From contig JAGYXB010001748.1 in assembly GCA_022495005.1 (NCBI GenBank), positions 744,001 to 808,000 of the forward strand: DNA of 64,000 nucleotides, read 5' to 3'. Below the pieces are notes generated by a model that was not told where the DNA came from, did no database searches, and saw nothing but the letters and a program-made list of their open reading frames with translations. A program made the translations under genes and the position numbers. The DNA is from Rhyacophila brunnea. Its lineage: Eukaryota > Arthropoda > Insecta > Trichoptera > Rhyacophilidae. Shown one piece after another: positions 33,891-47,660 of this stretch. Numbering within the stretch: the stretch's first letter is position 1; each line of letters starts with the position of its first letter.

Positions 33891-35739
33891 TATTCTTTTA
33901 TCATATTAACATATTACAGTAAACTCTATTCTTTTTTGCTAACCGTGTGTTTTTTACTTGGTGTGAGTAATGATCGTCGAGAAAAAACTGAAACATATTA
34001 TTATATCGCACTACTGAAAGAATGTTTACCTCCTAGCACTTCTAAAAAATACATATTTACGTTAACAAATGCGTAGTGATTTTTTAATAGGCACTGGTAA
34101 ATATGTAAATGCATCCCTTGTAAAGATAGGTTTCCCACATAGGACAAACTTTTTGTCAGTGGGATTGTAGTCAATAATGTGTAAAACTAATGAAATATTT
34201 TCATTGTTGTTTTAGATTAATCCGGAAATAGATTTTGTCTTCTACCTCAGTCAGAGATTCCCAAAATAATTTGGCCCATTTCCCCCTGTTCGGAAAAAAA
34301 AACACTCAACGCCCTCTAAGAAATCTACATTTTCAAGCAAACAAACAGAAATATGTAGAGGCAAATTTGCGTTTAGTAAAAAATATGCTGAATCATAAAA
34401 CTATTTATTAAAAGCATCCATTATTAGAATAAAAATTACGACATTTAAATCTGTCGGCAGACATATTATAATTGTATGTGTTTATTTGAAAAATTATTAC
34501 ATATCACTACAAATTTAACTGTATGTTATACAACAGTGTTTTTATTCTTTTCTTCTTCTTTCTTTTTGTTTCCGCCGCCCCCTTATGTACAGTCAACGCC
34601 TTCCAATTTCTATCGTCCCTGGATCGCTACTTTGGGAAATATTATCTTATGTAATCATTAATTAATAAATTAATTAAGTATATTTGGGAGAAATCTTTGT
34701 GGTAGAAACCATTCTGAGATGTTAATCAATAATTGCTAATAAACTATTTATTATTCAAAGATTTCTGCACAAGATTAAAACATACATGTCTATATTAATA
34801 AAATATATGGATAACTACAATATATATTTTGTTTTACTTTATTTTGTATCATATTTTTCACCGGACACCGTCGTTTTAAAAAGCATTAAAATTATTATTA
34901 AAACAGTCAAAAATACTATTATGTACAAGGGAAAATAGGAATAACTAATTTGCTTACAAATTTTAAAAATATGTGTCTGATGGGTTAGTGCACATATTAT
35001 ATTGTAGGTATATATTGTATATTTTGAGAAACTGAAATTTTAATTATTCTGATTGATAATCAAAAACAAAATGGCCACATTATGACGTATTCTAATTCAC
35101 CCTATTATATCCTATCTAAATACTCTATTATAATATCTGTATATGCACAATATTTTTACAGTAATTATAATAACTAAATGTCAATACAAACTAGATATAT
35201 AATATAATATATATTTTGGATTAAGCCATCGAATAATATTTCGTCTTATTTTCCCTCCAAGTTACTGATAAAATATTCTCTCTATAGAGAGTGGAGGTTA
35301 TAATATAATATATTGATTTTTTACGAGAAATCGGTATTAACCAATTTGTCAACAACTATGTATATCAGAGTGGCAGTCTGGTGCCAAAGGCACTAGTTTA
35401 TCATCCAGGGGCTCCAGTTTTCATTCCCGTTTAGAACACAATACATATAAATGTGATTTTCTCAAGGCCTAGGTGTTTCTGTGATAATGTAACGGCAATA
35501 TCAAAAACAGCAAAAACATAAACAAGATGAGTTATTTTTTATAATATTATTTATAGCCCAAAACAGTTGTGTACAATACAAATGACTAAAATATCGTAGA
35601 AATAATAAAAATCATCATTTTGTGCGAACTTTCGTTTCATCATAAATTATATTTAGAATAATATTGATACCGAATAGCATAATCTATTTAAATATATTTA
35701 GATGTTTCTTTGTACCGTCCTTCGGTTTTTCTTTATACA
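33891..35739. other. AT-rich; solo hAT-like end at about 34246
   Basis: No gene is seen. CAGAGATTCCCAAAATAATT at about 34246-34265 looks like a decayed hAT terminus without a visible partner. Confidence 0.25.
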
Positions 35740-36130
35740 AATCCACACGCACAGTCAGATTTCGACAAAATTTAGAGGGTAGACGGAGGCCGACGAGCCG
35801 GAGTGCGTGGTCCCCATAACCCGTTGCACTCCGGGGACAGTTTTACGGTTTTTGCGGAAAAAGGCCACCGTGTACAGGTCCTCGAAACGCGAAGAAAGTT
35901 AATGCTGCAACCCCCATTAATTAAAATGAGAATGTGTACATTTTAAAAATATTGGCATTTATTTCAGCTCGATCGGAGGTCAAATGGCAAAGTTAGATGG
36001 AAATAATTGTGTTATTAGAATCGCTAATCGGTAGGGAGCCAACCGAGCCGGCGCGGCACGGGCGATGCAGTGTTGCTAAATTTTCTCATGAATCCAATAA
36101 TTCAAAAAGGCTCGCCGAGACTCACCTTAT
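35740..36130. other. GC-richer island, possible conserved non-coding element
   Basis: The stretch contains GAGGCCGACGAGCCGGAGTG and CCGAGCCGGCGCGGCACGG blocks and an AT core with CATTAATTAAAATGAG (homeodomain-site-like). Frames are short and unassigned. It stands out by composition only. Confidence 0.25.
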
Positions 36131-38744
36131 GTGCAATTTTGAACTCTGACAGATTGCATATAGATAATCTGATGATTTGTCGTAAACATTTCCATAGCGT
36201 TTCCATGTTTTTTAAATTCAATCCTTGGCACTCTACGAATTAAATTTATAATTTTTAATTTTCAAATATTAAACCATTTCACTCCCGGGCAGCGCGGGGT
36301 GATACTGCTCGTATTAAATATGTAGACAGAGAACAGAGTTTTAATATTACAATATTTTATAAAAAATTACAGCTCTACTTTATTACATTAAAAACGGTTG
36401 GCGACATGTTATATCAGATCTGAGATAAACGGTTTTCTAATCGTCGTAGTATGGGGAATTCCAATTAAGCCTCATCCAATATAGTCCATAAGACTCCAAC
36501 GACTGGGTGAAGTGTGTACGTAATACGTACCTATTGCTATGAAGTCTCTGAATAATGCCTTCACACAGCTGTACCAAGTTAGGTACATACCTACCTACTT
36601 GTATTTTCTCATTATAAATAACTTTATAAGATTGAAATAAGTTAAATTTAGCTGCATGTGTATTCTTATATTGCTATAGGTGTATTCTTTTATATAGTAA
36701 TTTGTAGGAATATATCATAATATATGAATTCATTTTATGATAAACTCCAGTATACGTGAAAATGAAGGTTGTCAAAATATAATGTTCTCCATATTTTTAT
36801 GCGGTATTGAGGCATGCATCTTGAGGCACAAGAAAATAAGGCAGCGGATGCTTTTGTAAAAAATATTGTGATGTTGGCGAGATTTCTGAGAGAATTCTCA
36901 AAAAATAATCAGATAGTTTCATTCTCGTTCACAAAAATCAATATTTTATTTAGATCTCGCGAAATCAAGAATACCAATCTCAAATTTTTCTGAAGTTGAG
37001 AAATCACAAGCTCTACGCCTAATGATTCTAATTACTTGGAAGGAGGTGAGGACTAATTCTAAAGACCTAATTACACTAGCAGACACGCAGACCCAATCAG
37101 ATCTAACAATCTACGCCGACTATCGTGATTATCGTGAGGAATCTTTGACTTTGGCTTTACTTACCAACCCGATTGATCATCATTTTCTACAAATAGTTTA
37201 CCATATTGCATTCAAAGTATGAACAGTAACTAGCACTACCATTTATTGTATAGAAGTTTACAAATTCGTGTCACTGCCTGAATACTATAATAGTGGGCCT
37301 CATACCAAACACACCAGACAATCGTTTTATGTTGACATCGGAATCGCTGAATTCAAACTTACAATATTCTTCTGATTAATTACTTAATTACTTCTTCAAA
37401 ATCATATTAATATTCCAATTTTAATTTCTAAATCTAATCTAGTTTATTTATTTATTGTGAGAACAATTTAATGTTGTGTTATTAAAAATTGTTTACTTTT
37501 TACAAGATGTACATATTTAAACTATCCTTGTTAATGAATGCCTTTACAACCTCAAACAGAGGCGAAATCATTATAAACAACGATATTTATTCATCGTTAT
37601 TTCCTGTTATTCCGATTCCAATCGCTCTAATGAATAAATAATACTTATTAAGTATTCAACGTGAAGTCTGTAGACCACCATTTTATATCTCTCTTAACAC
37701 TTAACCATGTTCTGAAACCCTTATTAAATCAGTTCGTCATCGAGCGTTACTAAAGGTAGAAAAAATACCTAGGGACTACGAGTGGACGCGGGTTGCATAT
37801 TATATTTCACAACTTGTAAAACACCAAAGCTTAGCTATAGTATTACCGTTAATATAATATTACTAATGTTATTTAAAATGTTATCATTATATTTACTTGT
37901 AATCTAATTTAATAATTATGTAGATACTTAATATGCCAGATATTTTTGTGAATAATATAATATTTATATTGTCTGACGATATAAAACAATTTCTTTTAAA
38001 ATGGTTAGAGATTACATTACAACAATTAAAATGTATTATATCAGAATATATAATGAGAATAACTCACCGTATCTGTTCGAATTTATAAACATTGTTTTAG
38101 TATACGAGTATAATTAGTATCATTAAATCTTTTATATCATATTCATCTCTGATTTCTATAGATAATAATTGAAATCTAATCCAAATACGTTTTATTTTTC
38201 TACCCGGGCATTATATTAAATATAATATCATTATATTTAAGAAAGTCATCAGTAAAAATGACAGATTCGAGTTAAATTATTACATATAATTGAATTGACT
38301 AAACATAATTAAAAATACACAAATATTCCAAAATTGCGATCCTTTAAACTTTTGAAGACTATTAATAATTATTGTCTCATGACTATTTTTTGTTGATAGT
38401 TCCTTTTACGTAAAGTACTACGATATCGACTTAGTAAATGATTAAGCATCATAATTACCGTATACTATCATTTATATTCGATTAAATTTTAACGTTGAAA
38501 TGTTATAAATCATATAGTTTAGGTTACTAATTAATTTATGAAAGTAATTACATAAAATTCTTAAAAGCCTTTTCAAGATACTCGTAACTTAGCAAATATG
38601 GTTCGGGCATATTTTTCAACGATGCCATCAATACACTTATTAAAAAGACTAAATAAATGCTTTCGCTTAATTAACCAGATATTTTTAATCATATCGACGC
38701 CAAAATTATAATTACTTGTTTAAGATTAATATTCAAGGTTTAGC
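36131..38744. other. AT-rich, no gene
   Basis: The frame at 37022-37222 has no recognisable motif. No repeat ends were identified. Confidence 0.3.
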
Positions 38745-39010
38745 AGCAAACATTTATCCGGCGAAACGACCGAATTTCATTATGCAGGCGTGCCGGGAAA
38801 GCGAAATAGGAAAAACAAACTTATCCCTACCTTAATCTATCACTGAATAAATAAGAAAAGGAAAAACTTGGCCAATTTCCCTGGTGCCTACTGACTTTCT
38901 CCTCGCATAGATTTTCTTTCGTTACCTCCAAATCTCGAGAGATCTCACGTCGCGCATTAACTCTGACGCCACTTACTCTACATTCATTTCAACCGGTGAC
39001 CGAACAACAC
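38745..39010. other. GC-richer island
   Basis: The island runs from TTTATCCGGCGAAACGACCG to the GAGATCTCACGTCGCGCATT region. There is no long frame. It is probably non-coding, possibly regulatory. Confidence 0.22.
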
Positions 39011-40127
39011 ACAGTTACGCTGATTTCAAAAATGATTATTCAATATATAGATTTTTTTATTCGCCAAGCTTTTAGAAGCTTTAAAACTAAACTATTAATG
39101 ATTAACTAAAATCTAAATGATCACATTGCTGCTGAATGAAAGACTCTCCAAGCTGACTCAATTCCTCCCGGTTTTATGCGTTGCATTTCCAAATGCCTAC
39201 TTCCACAGCACTATTTTGGCATTAACATCTACGTCTACTTTTTGGTTGTTTTCTAAGTCTTGAATACTATTCGATTGTCTCTTTGTCGAGCTTCATAATT
39301 GATACTGTCTTATAGTTTATTATATAAAAAGAAAGAATAAACTCGATAATAAAATATTTAGTAAATAACATCTGATATTTATTTTATGTATAACATATTT
39401 TTCTTATCGAAAGATAAATTAAATTTATTCAAGACGAATCCATTCATTTATATTGTGTATTTTATTATTTTTATGTAGGTATCAATGTAAAAGCTAATTT
39501 ACTACTACTTTTGAAAATGTTACTTTAAAAAAATAAATGATAATTAATCATCGCCCGCTTCAAACAATATCCTGGATTCTACTCAAACCTTGTTTTCTGC
39601 ATTAGGTACTTCATATATCATGCGACATTAAAACGGGAAAATCCTCTTATCAAAAATGTGGTTCATCTGAACTTACAATATCTTAATAATCGTGCTTGCC
39701 ATAAATAAACCAATGAAAACTCTATAAAAAAATCTTTAACTTACTCTATTAAATTGTCTAAATAATAATATTAATCATATTGGTTTATTTACAAAGAGTA
39801 TTCGTATTTCAATTAAGAATTTTAGAAGTCAGAATTAAAACTTTCTAGAATCTATAATACAAAGGACTCGCGCCAGGAGTAGGTAATTAATACTTTAGCT
39901 GTAACCACACGAAGAATTTACGATTTTCACCACGTTCGTTTAATTTAATTTTCTATACTAATTTATATAAGTATTAATTATGTATATCAGTAACAGTTCC
40001 CAAAATGAATATATTCTGTTCGCTGTGAGTATTCTGAAAAAAGTTTTTCTATTCACAATTTGCATAAAATAAAGTACTGCTGTTAAACACTAATAATATT
40101 TGTATATTAGTATTTGTTTTATTTTTA
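39011..40127. other. AT-rich, no gene
   Basis: I see no coding or repeat signal before the minisatellite. Confidence 0.3.
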
Positions 40128-40203
40128 TAATACAAATACTAATATATTATTTTAATTTAAATACTAATATATTATTTTAATTTAAATACTAATATATTAT
40201 ATT
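40128..40203. repeat. AT minisatellite, about 27-bp unit
   Basis: Three near-identical units contain AAATACTAATATATTATTTT joined by AATTTA. A fourth partial, inverted-looking match lies just upstream (TTAGTATTTG). Confidence 0.8.
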
Positions 40204-40439
40204 ATTATTTATTTTGCAATATATTATTTTTTGGTAATATCCAGAACCTATAATATTATTAACTAATAAGGTTTTTAGTTAATTAGGTACATAATCCATT
40301 AAAAACATACCTACTTAAAGATATTAGATATTTCTACCGAATAACATACTAAATTTGAGTAGCTTTCTATGGTATGAAGAGATGCTTACTGGTTATAACG
40401 CGTAAGGATAAAAATATTAATGATTTTATAATGCAATAA

Positions 40440-40695
40440 AAAAGACTATGCGATGGAATAGCTGTTATGCCAAAATCATTAATGAAAATTGACTGGATAC
40501 ATAACTCGAAGAAGAAATCTTCGCTGGACAGATTCTACGCTACCAAGTGGGAAAATCCGTAAGGTAAAATAGTTAAGTTCTGTGGAAATACATGGTAACA
40601 CAACGCACTGGATCAAGAAGAATGGATACCACTTGGAGAGAACTTTCTGCAGCAGAGGATAAATTATGGCCGATTATGATGATTATTATATTAAA
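40440..40695 (+). pseudogene. RTE-type LINE 3' fragment
   Basis: The plus strand reads VKFCGNTW, then HNALDQEEWIPLGENFLQQ, interrupted by a stop. This closely parallels the minus-strand fragment at 59592-59748 (IKFCGSTWQRNALDREKW). The upstream part is degenerate. An ATGATGATT run marks the 3' tail. Confidence 0.6.
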
Positions 40696-43600
40696 ATTAA
40701 TTAAATTTTAGTACCTACTTGGTATAAGTACCTACTCACTTATTATATAATTATCTGGAAAACTACCTTTTTCATATATTTTATATTATTATTTATTTAT
40801 ATTAACATTATTTCATGTAGAACATGAGTAACACATGGGACACTAATGCTGGTGACAAATTATCTTCAAATCTCATTTTTTGTATCAATAAATTGAACCT
40901 TTAACAGAAAAAAACGTTTCGCTCGCTCGACGACTCGAATGTCGGACGTGTTCGCTACATTTAATTAAAATTGATCGTTATTGATGACAGAATCTTGCAA
41001 TTTGGTTTATTTCTTTATTTCTTCTTCGCCTACTTATTTGTAGCTTTTCTCAGATAATCTATATTAGAAAGCAATTTGTCATTAAGGCAAACGCGTGAAC
41101 ACACCCTACAGCCCACGTAAATATTTAACCACCGTGTAATACAAGTATTTTCTTTGTTACACAGGGATGACAATAATATATTATTTCTACAAAAATTATA
41201 GAATTCTATGGCATTGTTATAGTTCAGTAACATTGAAAACGTCTCGCAAGATATCTTATAGCGGACAAGTTATAGAACTTGACAATCGAGTCATTCAAAA
41301 ACAAAGTCACGTCTATGCGAAATGACAATTCTGAGTTAAGAATGCAAGATTATTCGTTTTTTTCTCTACGTGATGGCTTATTTTACCCAAGCAAATCTAT
41401 GGAAAACGAGCTCGAAAATTAGATTGAGATTCAAATATTCTCTTCTCCACATCAATTCAGAAAACACGCTCATTTCTATACGACTTATTTTATGACTATA
41501 TTTCATGATCAGACAATTCCAGCCTAATAAAGTGTAGATTTTTTTAGTTCAGAAAATATTCTGAAATATTTTTTCATATTTTGTTAAAAGTGTTTCCCAA
41601 ATTGTGGTGTGCGTATTCTTGGTGAGATGGATCAAACATTTAAAGGTATATACTTACTTATTATGTAGATTGTACGATAGTAAGTATGGCCCTGGCCCCT
41701 GAGTAAGCAGGTACCTACTACTATATAGTATATATGTGTGAATAGAGTAGGCGAAAAAACTATAATTATTAGGAAAGGTGGATAACGACATCACGTATAG
41801 ATGGCATTAATATAATAAGAAAATCCCTTATATTTGAACCTGAATTGAAAGTTTTTGATTAGCATGTCAGAGTACCTAAAACAGGGTCTCAAACATGAGC
41901 CTGGAAGAAAACCAATGTACTATATCCACCAATATAAGTTGTCCGTTGAGTAAAGGCGTCACATGCCAACGTTTGAATAGTTTTCAATAGTTTTTTATAC
42001 TGGGATGAGCTTAGTTCTAAATTTTAACACCAGACGATTTATGGTGGAATTATCCAAAATTATTAAGTATTAGTATTAATTAAATTTATAAAACTCTAAT
42101 ATGGTATAATAATATATATACATATTATTATACCATATACTTTTGTGTGACGCAGTTTTCAATGATTCATTTGTTAATTCGATATACTATTTGCGAGAAA
42201 ATTTTAGATAAGTATACAATATTTCCATTAGATATAGGTACGCTATAATCCAGTTTTAATCAAAATGCTGAACACTCAGCTAATAATTTCAGAGAAATAT
42301 AGACATCTTTGAAAGAAGGGTGATAAAAAAATCTTTAGCTGGACTGCGTGACAGCAGATTATTTAAAAATGTTCGGCCAAAGCAACAGGAAAGTGTTTGT
42401 GGTGGGTCGTCCAGAATAAAGTTTTCGAATGAGACCAAGACCTAACAAGGGTTGAATTACCATAAATGATGTTGATAAATTATTTAGCAATATTCATTTA
42501 TAAAAGCAGATGTATTAAAAAGATGAAAATATGTTTAATATTTACGCATGATATTCAATCGTTATCAAAGGGACCTTTGAAAGGGTTTTTTTGTTGCGAA
42601 TACAAACATTACTTTTTATTTATTTTACTCGTATATAGAAACGGTGGAAACTTTACAAAGAGCCACGGCAAACATCCATGCCTTATCAGTCGACATAAAT
42701 TTATTTCACTGCTAAAAAACACCGATACTAAAAGATTTTCACTGGATTTTGTTTGAGAGGTATTTTTTATACACCTGGGAAAATAGCCAATGCCCTACGT
42801 TCACGGTTTTTTTTTTTTTGAAACCGGCTCGTGCAAACAGTGTTAATGATTTACGCACCACATCTGATCATAAATTGGGGTTCGGAAAGTTATGAACGAT
42901 CGGAAAAACAAAATAATAATGGCAAATTTTCTTCCTCGGATAAGCGGATAAAAAATTGAACGTGATATCATGATTATCCTTATTATATAAGTAGTACCCA
43001 CGCTTCTGCTAACAATTTGTCGAAATAAATTGGTTCGCTAGATTACTTATATTATACTTTGCACGTTATCCATTTCAGATGGTGCATATAGACAAGAAAA
43101 CTGTAAAAGATCGTGTTTTCTGTCCTCAGTGATACACGTGCCAAAACACCTCTACAAATTTCGATATTTTATAATATACTAATTTTTTTATCCAGCAAGC
43201 TCAGACACATCGCAAATTCAAAACTGTATCACGTCAAAAACTCAACTTTATCATAATATGGCCGACTGAATGCCCATAAACAAATAAACTCTATATAAAA
43301 ATCGTATGTTTACAGACATTTCAATTGTTACTATAAATATGCCGATATTTTTTTTGTTTTGTCGTGGATAAAGAGCATGTTAATATAATAATGTAATGTC
43401 ACACAGGTAAGTTTTTTTCATATTGGAATTTAGTTATATATTCATTAGAAGTAGCGTTGTATGGTATTATGGAATATTTTTTTGATTAATGCTCGCAAAT
43501 ACGTACGATGTAGGCTGTCTAAACTATAATTAATTTGTTAACATTGTTTGCAGGTGTGAGCGTGCGTTGAGTTTCAAACAAATGTACAACACGTGCATCT

Positions 43601-44722
43601 ACCAATTTAAAAAATATATATTTTTTGTTGAGACATTAAAATATGGCGGCACTACATAATATAACCGCCTTCTTTACCTTTTGATAATACTCTCAATATG
43701 ATATATATTGCAGTATAGAATTGAATAGGTATACATAATTTGAGGGACGCAGTTTATTTTATGATTCGTCTACCTCAGGGCTATAGTATACAGAAAATGT
43801 CTTGGTTCTCACCGCTCACCTTATTGGTATTTTAAATTCACTGCACGAGCATCAATTTCCTCATACAGCACCCGATCTAAAATATACATACGCGATGTGT
43901 ATGGTTGTTGATCTAAATATTCAAATTAATAAACGTTTGGGGTATTTGGTCGCATATTTATCAGTGATTTATGCTGTCTATCTTTTCATCCTCAGTAATT
44001 GCTAGATTTGTAAAGTAATAAAGTAATAAATGAAACATGAAAATCAACGGTCCAAAGTATTTATCAAAATGATACAATGCGTATTTGCGAAGAATGTGGG
44101 ACGCAAGGGACCAAAATGTTAGTATAATATATGCCCGAATTATATCAGTATGTGAAGTTTAGCCTCCCATAACTCATGTACTACCTATCGCAGCTTCACA
44201 AATGAGGAGTTTGCGGCTTTGTCGCAATAACATATGGTTAAAATACTTGCATCAGTTACGATTTATGAAAGTTATAAGTATCAAACGTGGCAACTATGTC
44301 GATACATATTATGAAGTGTATTACAATAAAAATCAAAAATTATTGATTGGACTGTGTAACTTTGGCAACAAATAAATGCTGTCAGTGGATGTAATCGTCG
44401 TTTCATTTCTCAACCTCCCAAGAGGTATTTTTTAGATTCACTCCTTAATTTTATTATCACCGGCCGCCACTGAGACGCTCTTCTTCAACGCTATAGAATA
44501 TTATAATACATTTTATCAAATATACATGATTAGATACACTTTTGTTCATAAATTAAATGGCACAAAAATGTGAAAAGATAATCCTCACTATTGTTTATAT
44601 AAGTAATAAGTATATAAACAGATTAACCATAAATAGTTACAAAATCAATACGTAAATATTATATCATATCGGGATCAACATCATTACCGCCATCTTACTT
44701 CGACCCCATTTTTTCCAGTCCG
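40696..44722. other. AT-rich, no gene; solo hAT-like end at about 41591
   Basis: AGTGTTTCCCAAATTGTGGT at about 41590-41610 resembles the terminus of the hAT element at 20999 but has no partner. The frames at 42466-42756 and 43802-44005 are unrecognised and AT-driven. Confidence 0.3.
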
Positions 44723-46123
44723 TTAAGGGGGGACATGCTCGTCGAAGGTCAAAATTGAGTTTTTATTGTATTTTCAAACCATGATCCTGGACACTCCTTA
44801 AACGTTGTAGATAATCTATTTATATAATTTTGAAGCCTTATTATCCTTTATAGTTATTTTAAACATTTGATGACTGCATAAAGTATTTTTGTTACATAAA
44901 ATAGTATTCTTTTAAACCTCTCGCTCTAATGTTTTAGAATATAGTCATATTTCGGTACATAACTGTGCAGTGGTATTAAGATTTTTTACATTTATTAATT
45001 TTTAAACGCATTTATAAAACCATTAGTATAATTTATTACGAGATAATTTTTGTAAAATATTCACGATAAAAATTATTTTGATAATCTCTGTGATCCCAAA
45101 TTTGACAAGAATTAGGCATTTTATTATTTAAAAAATCGGCAAGATTAACACATTTGAAGATGATTCTAAATATACTTATTATAAGCTATGTCTTTGACTA
45201 TTCAAGTGTGATAAAAATCTTATGAATAATGATTGCTTTATAATAATTATTGACCTAAGAATAAGGTAGTGTTTTTTTGAAATACGCCATTTCTTTTGTC
45301 ATTCCCTAGTGGTTAAGCTACAACATACGGCCGTAGCCATAAATTGACAAACTATAATTAAGGTAGGGAGTAAAATTATCTTAACGCGCGTGTTTGAACA
45401 TGTACCTAACCGAATTTTTTTTAAATTTTTTTTTAAACGGTACATGTTCAAACACGCGCGTCAATATCATTTTACTCCCTACTTCAATGATAGTTTGTCA
45501 ATTTATGGCTACGGCCGTATGTTGTAGCTTAACCACTGGGGAATGACAAAAGAAATGGCGTATTTCAAAAAAACACTACCTTATTCTTAGGTCAATAATT
45601 ATTATAAAGCAATCATTATTCATAAGATGTTTATCACACTTGAATGGTCAAAGACATAGCTTATAATAAGTATCTTTAGAATCATCTTCAAATGTGTTAA
45701 TCTTGCCGATTTTTTGAATAATAAAATGCCTAATTCTTGTCAAATTTGGGATCACAGAGATTATCAATATAATTTTTTATCGTGAATATTTTACAAAAAT
45801 TATCTCGTAATAAATTATACTAATGGTTTTATAAATGCGTTTAAAAATTAATAAATGTAAAAAATCTTAACACCACTGCACAGTTATGTACCGAAATATG
45901 ACTATATTCTAAAACATTAGAGCGAGAGGTTTAAAAGAATACTATTTTATGTAACAAAAATACTTTATGCAGTCATCAAATGTTTAAAATAACTATAAAG
46001 GATAATAAGGCTTCAAAATTATATAAATAGATTATCTACAACGTTTAAGGAGTGTCCAGGATCATGGTTTGAAAATACAATAAAAACTCAATTTTGACCT
46101 TCGACGAGCATGTCCCCCCTTAA
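44723..46123. mobile_element. 1.4-kb palindromic foldback element
   Basis: Two arms of about 684 bp (44723-45406 and 45439-46123) are near-perfect reverse complements around a 32-bp AT spacer. The ends read TTAAGGGGGGACATGCTCG and its complement, so TTAA sits at both borders, as after insertion at TTAA. Nothing is encoded. Very few differences between arms are seen, so it is young or kept alike by gene conversion. Related single arms lie at 1899-2234 and 54116-54625. Transcripts would fold into long double-stranded RNA. Confidence 0.9.
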
Positions 46124-46924
46124 TCTGACGAAGCTTACATCATTTTTCGTATTATACACACCTACTACATCTATAACATAAGATTAATAGTTTTTGCCAA
46201 GATTATCTTCTCATTCATTAATTAATGTTACGTACACGTGTATTATTTTTCTTTACTTCTTCTGTTGATATAAATTAATGTACCTATATGTATGACAATA
46301 ACATCATATTTTATTGCAAAAAATAGTACAATTTTTTTCAATTAATATTTAGTTAACTATATACGGCAACCGACACTGTTTTGGGTTGAAATAGATTGTA
46401 CCCTAGACTCATCCTCGGATGTTCTGTGTAATTTTTACGCGATTTTGTTCTTGCGTCATTTTTTAAGAATGTTCTTATATATTATAAGTATATTATTTAT
46501 AAATAAAGGTCCACTAAGACTAGGCGGCTCTCGTATGAAATCACTAAAAAGTCACACATATTTTTACGCGAAGGTAAACTATGTTGTTTTAGTATAAATC
46601 AACCATATTGCGTCCGAAAATTATTCCATCCCTCAGTATATAAAGGTACTAAGTGTGTAAAGTAGCCATATCAGATGTTATATATAAAAATAGTTAACTG
46701 AAACTACTTTGAAGTCTTTCCTATTAATGGCAGTGGCTTGTGAAAATAGATTTGTGAAGGGTGGCGGTTACCAACATTCTAATAATTTAATAAACATATG
46801 AATATTTTGGCCGCCCTCGTGAAATGCACATATTTTACATACGGAAAGGGTGACCTATGCTAATTTATATCTGATAAAGGTAGATGCAAAGTTGATACCA
46901 ATGTCAAAACTGCAATCAATAATT
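46124..46924. other. AT-rich, no gene
   Basis: No feature is supported in this stretch. Confidence 0.3.
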
Positions 46925-47660
46925 TGGATGACTTGAGTTTCTCCATCTCCACCTGTCGTGTGTATATGCAGCCGCGATTTATCACTGCCGTCTTCGGCGC
47001 TATAAACGTGTCTGAATATAAAGATTTTTAGTTCCACAACTCCATGTCCCGAAACTACGCACGAGGTACTTACAAAGAAAGCTTATAAAAGAAAAATAAA
47101 ATCTTTACTCGCTCTGCCATTATTTATGATATAATAAAAAACATTTTAAATAGGTACCGAGTATAATGGCGTTGCACACTTTTTCCCGTGGCGTGAACTA
47201 CTGTGAGCTCATATGCACTCACGTGAAGCGGGATGTAAGGTGTTTCTAACATAAATTTATCTATACCCGATAACTGAAACTCTGCCGAATAAAGTGAGTC
47301 AGGAGTTGAATGTGATGAATCTAATGAAGGATTGGAATTATTTCGTCCTTCATACGACGAGGAAAACTCGCCTCAAAGTTGGCCAAAGTTGAAATCCAGT
47401 CGGCGTGGCCAATTGAGTCCGTGGCCGTATGTGGACGGATCTAGGAAAACAGATACCTTCGGTCGAATCCCATCAGCGTATTGATCAGGTCGTGCCCGCA
47501 TGTGTATTCCGGTATTCCGTAAAACTGTACCAAAGCAACTAAGATGCGTCTAGTAAGATCCCATATGTAGATATTTGCCTTTAGGGAAAATACAGAGGCT
47601 AGACGCATTTGATATTATGTAGTGTTGCTGAGGGTCTCGTGAATGGCCAGATGAGTCAAT
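46925..47660 (-). pseudogene. Second R1-like LINE 3' fragment
   Basis: The fragment is alignable to the R1 fragment at 3215-4705. Its 3' UTR shares TATAAACGTGTCTGAA-type sequence after a GTATATGCAGCCG block (46960-47010). Its coding end shares CAAAGTTGG, CCAATTGAGTCCGTG and GGTCGTGCCCGCATGTG blocks (47370-47510). Upstream, the LTGHGNF-equivalent is barely recognisable. It is more decayed than the first copy. A piece of about 200 bp around 47090-47270 has no match in the other copy. Confidence 0.65.

Noticed and set aside
42466..42756. 96-codon plus frame
   Set aside because: The codon content is AT-driven, with no motif and no splice sites that make sense.
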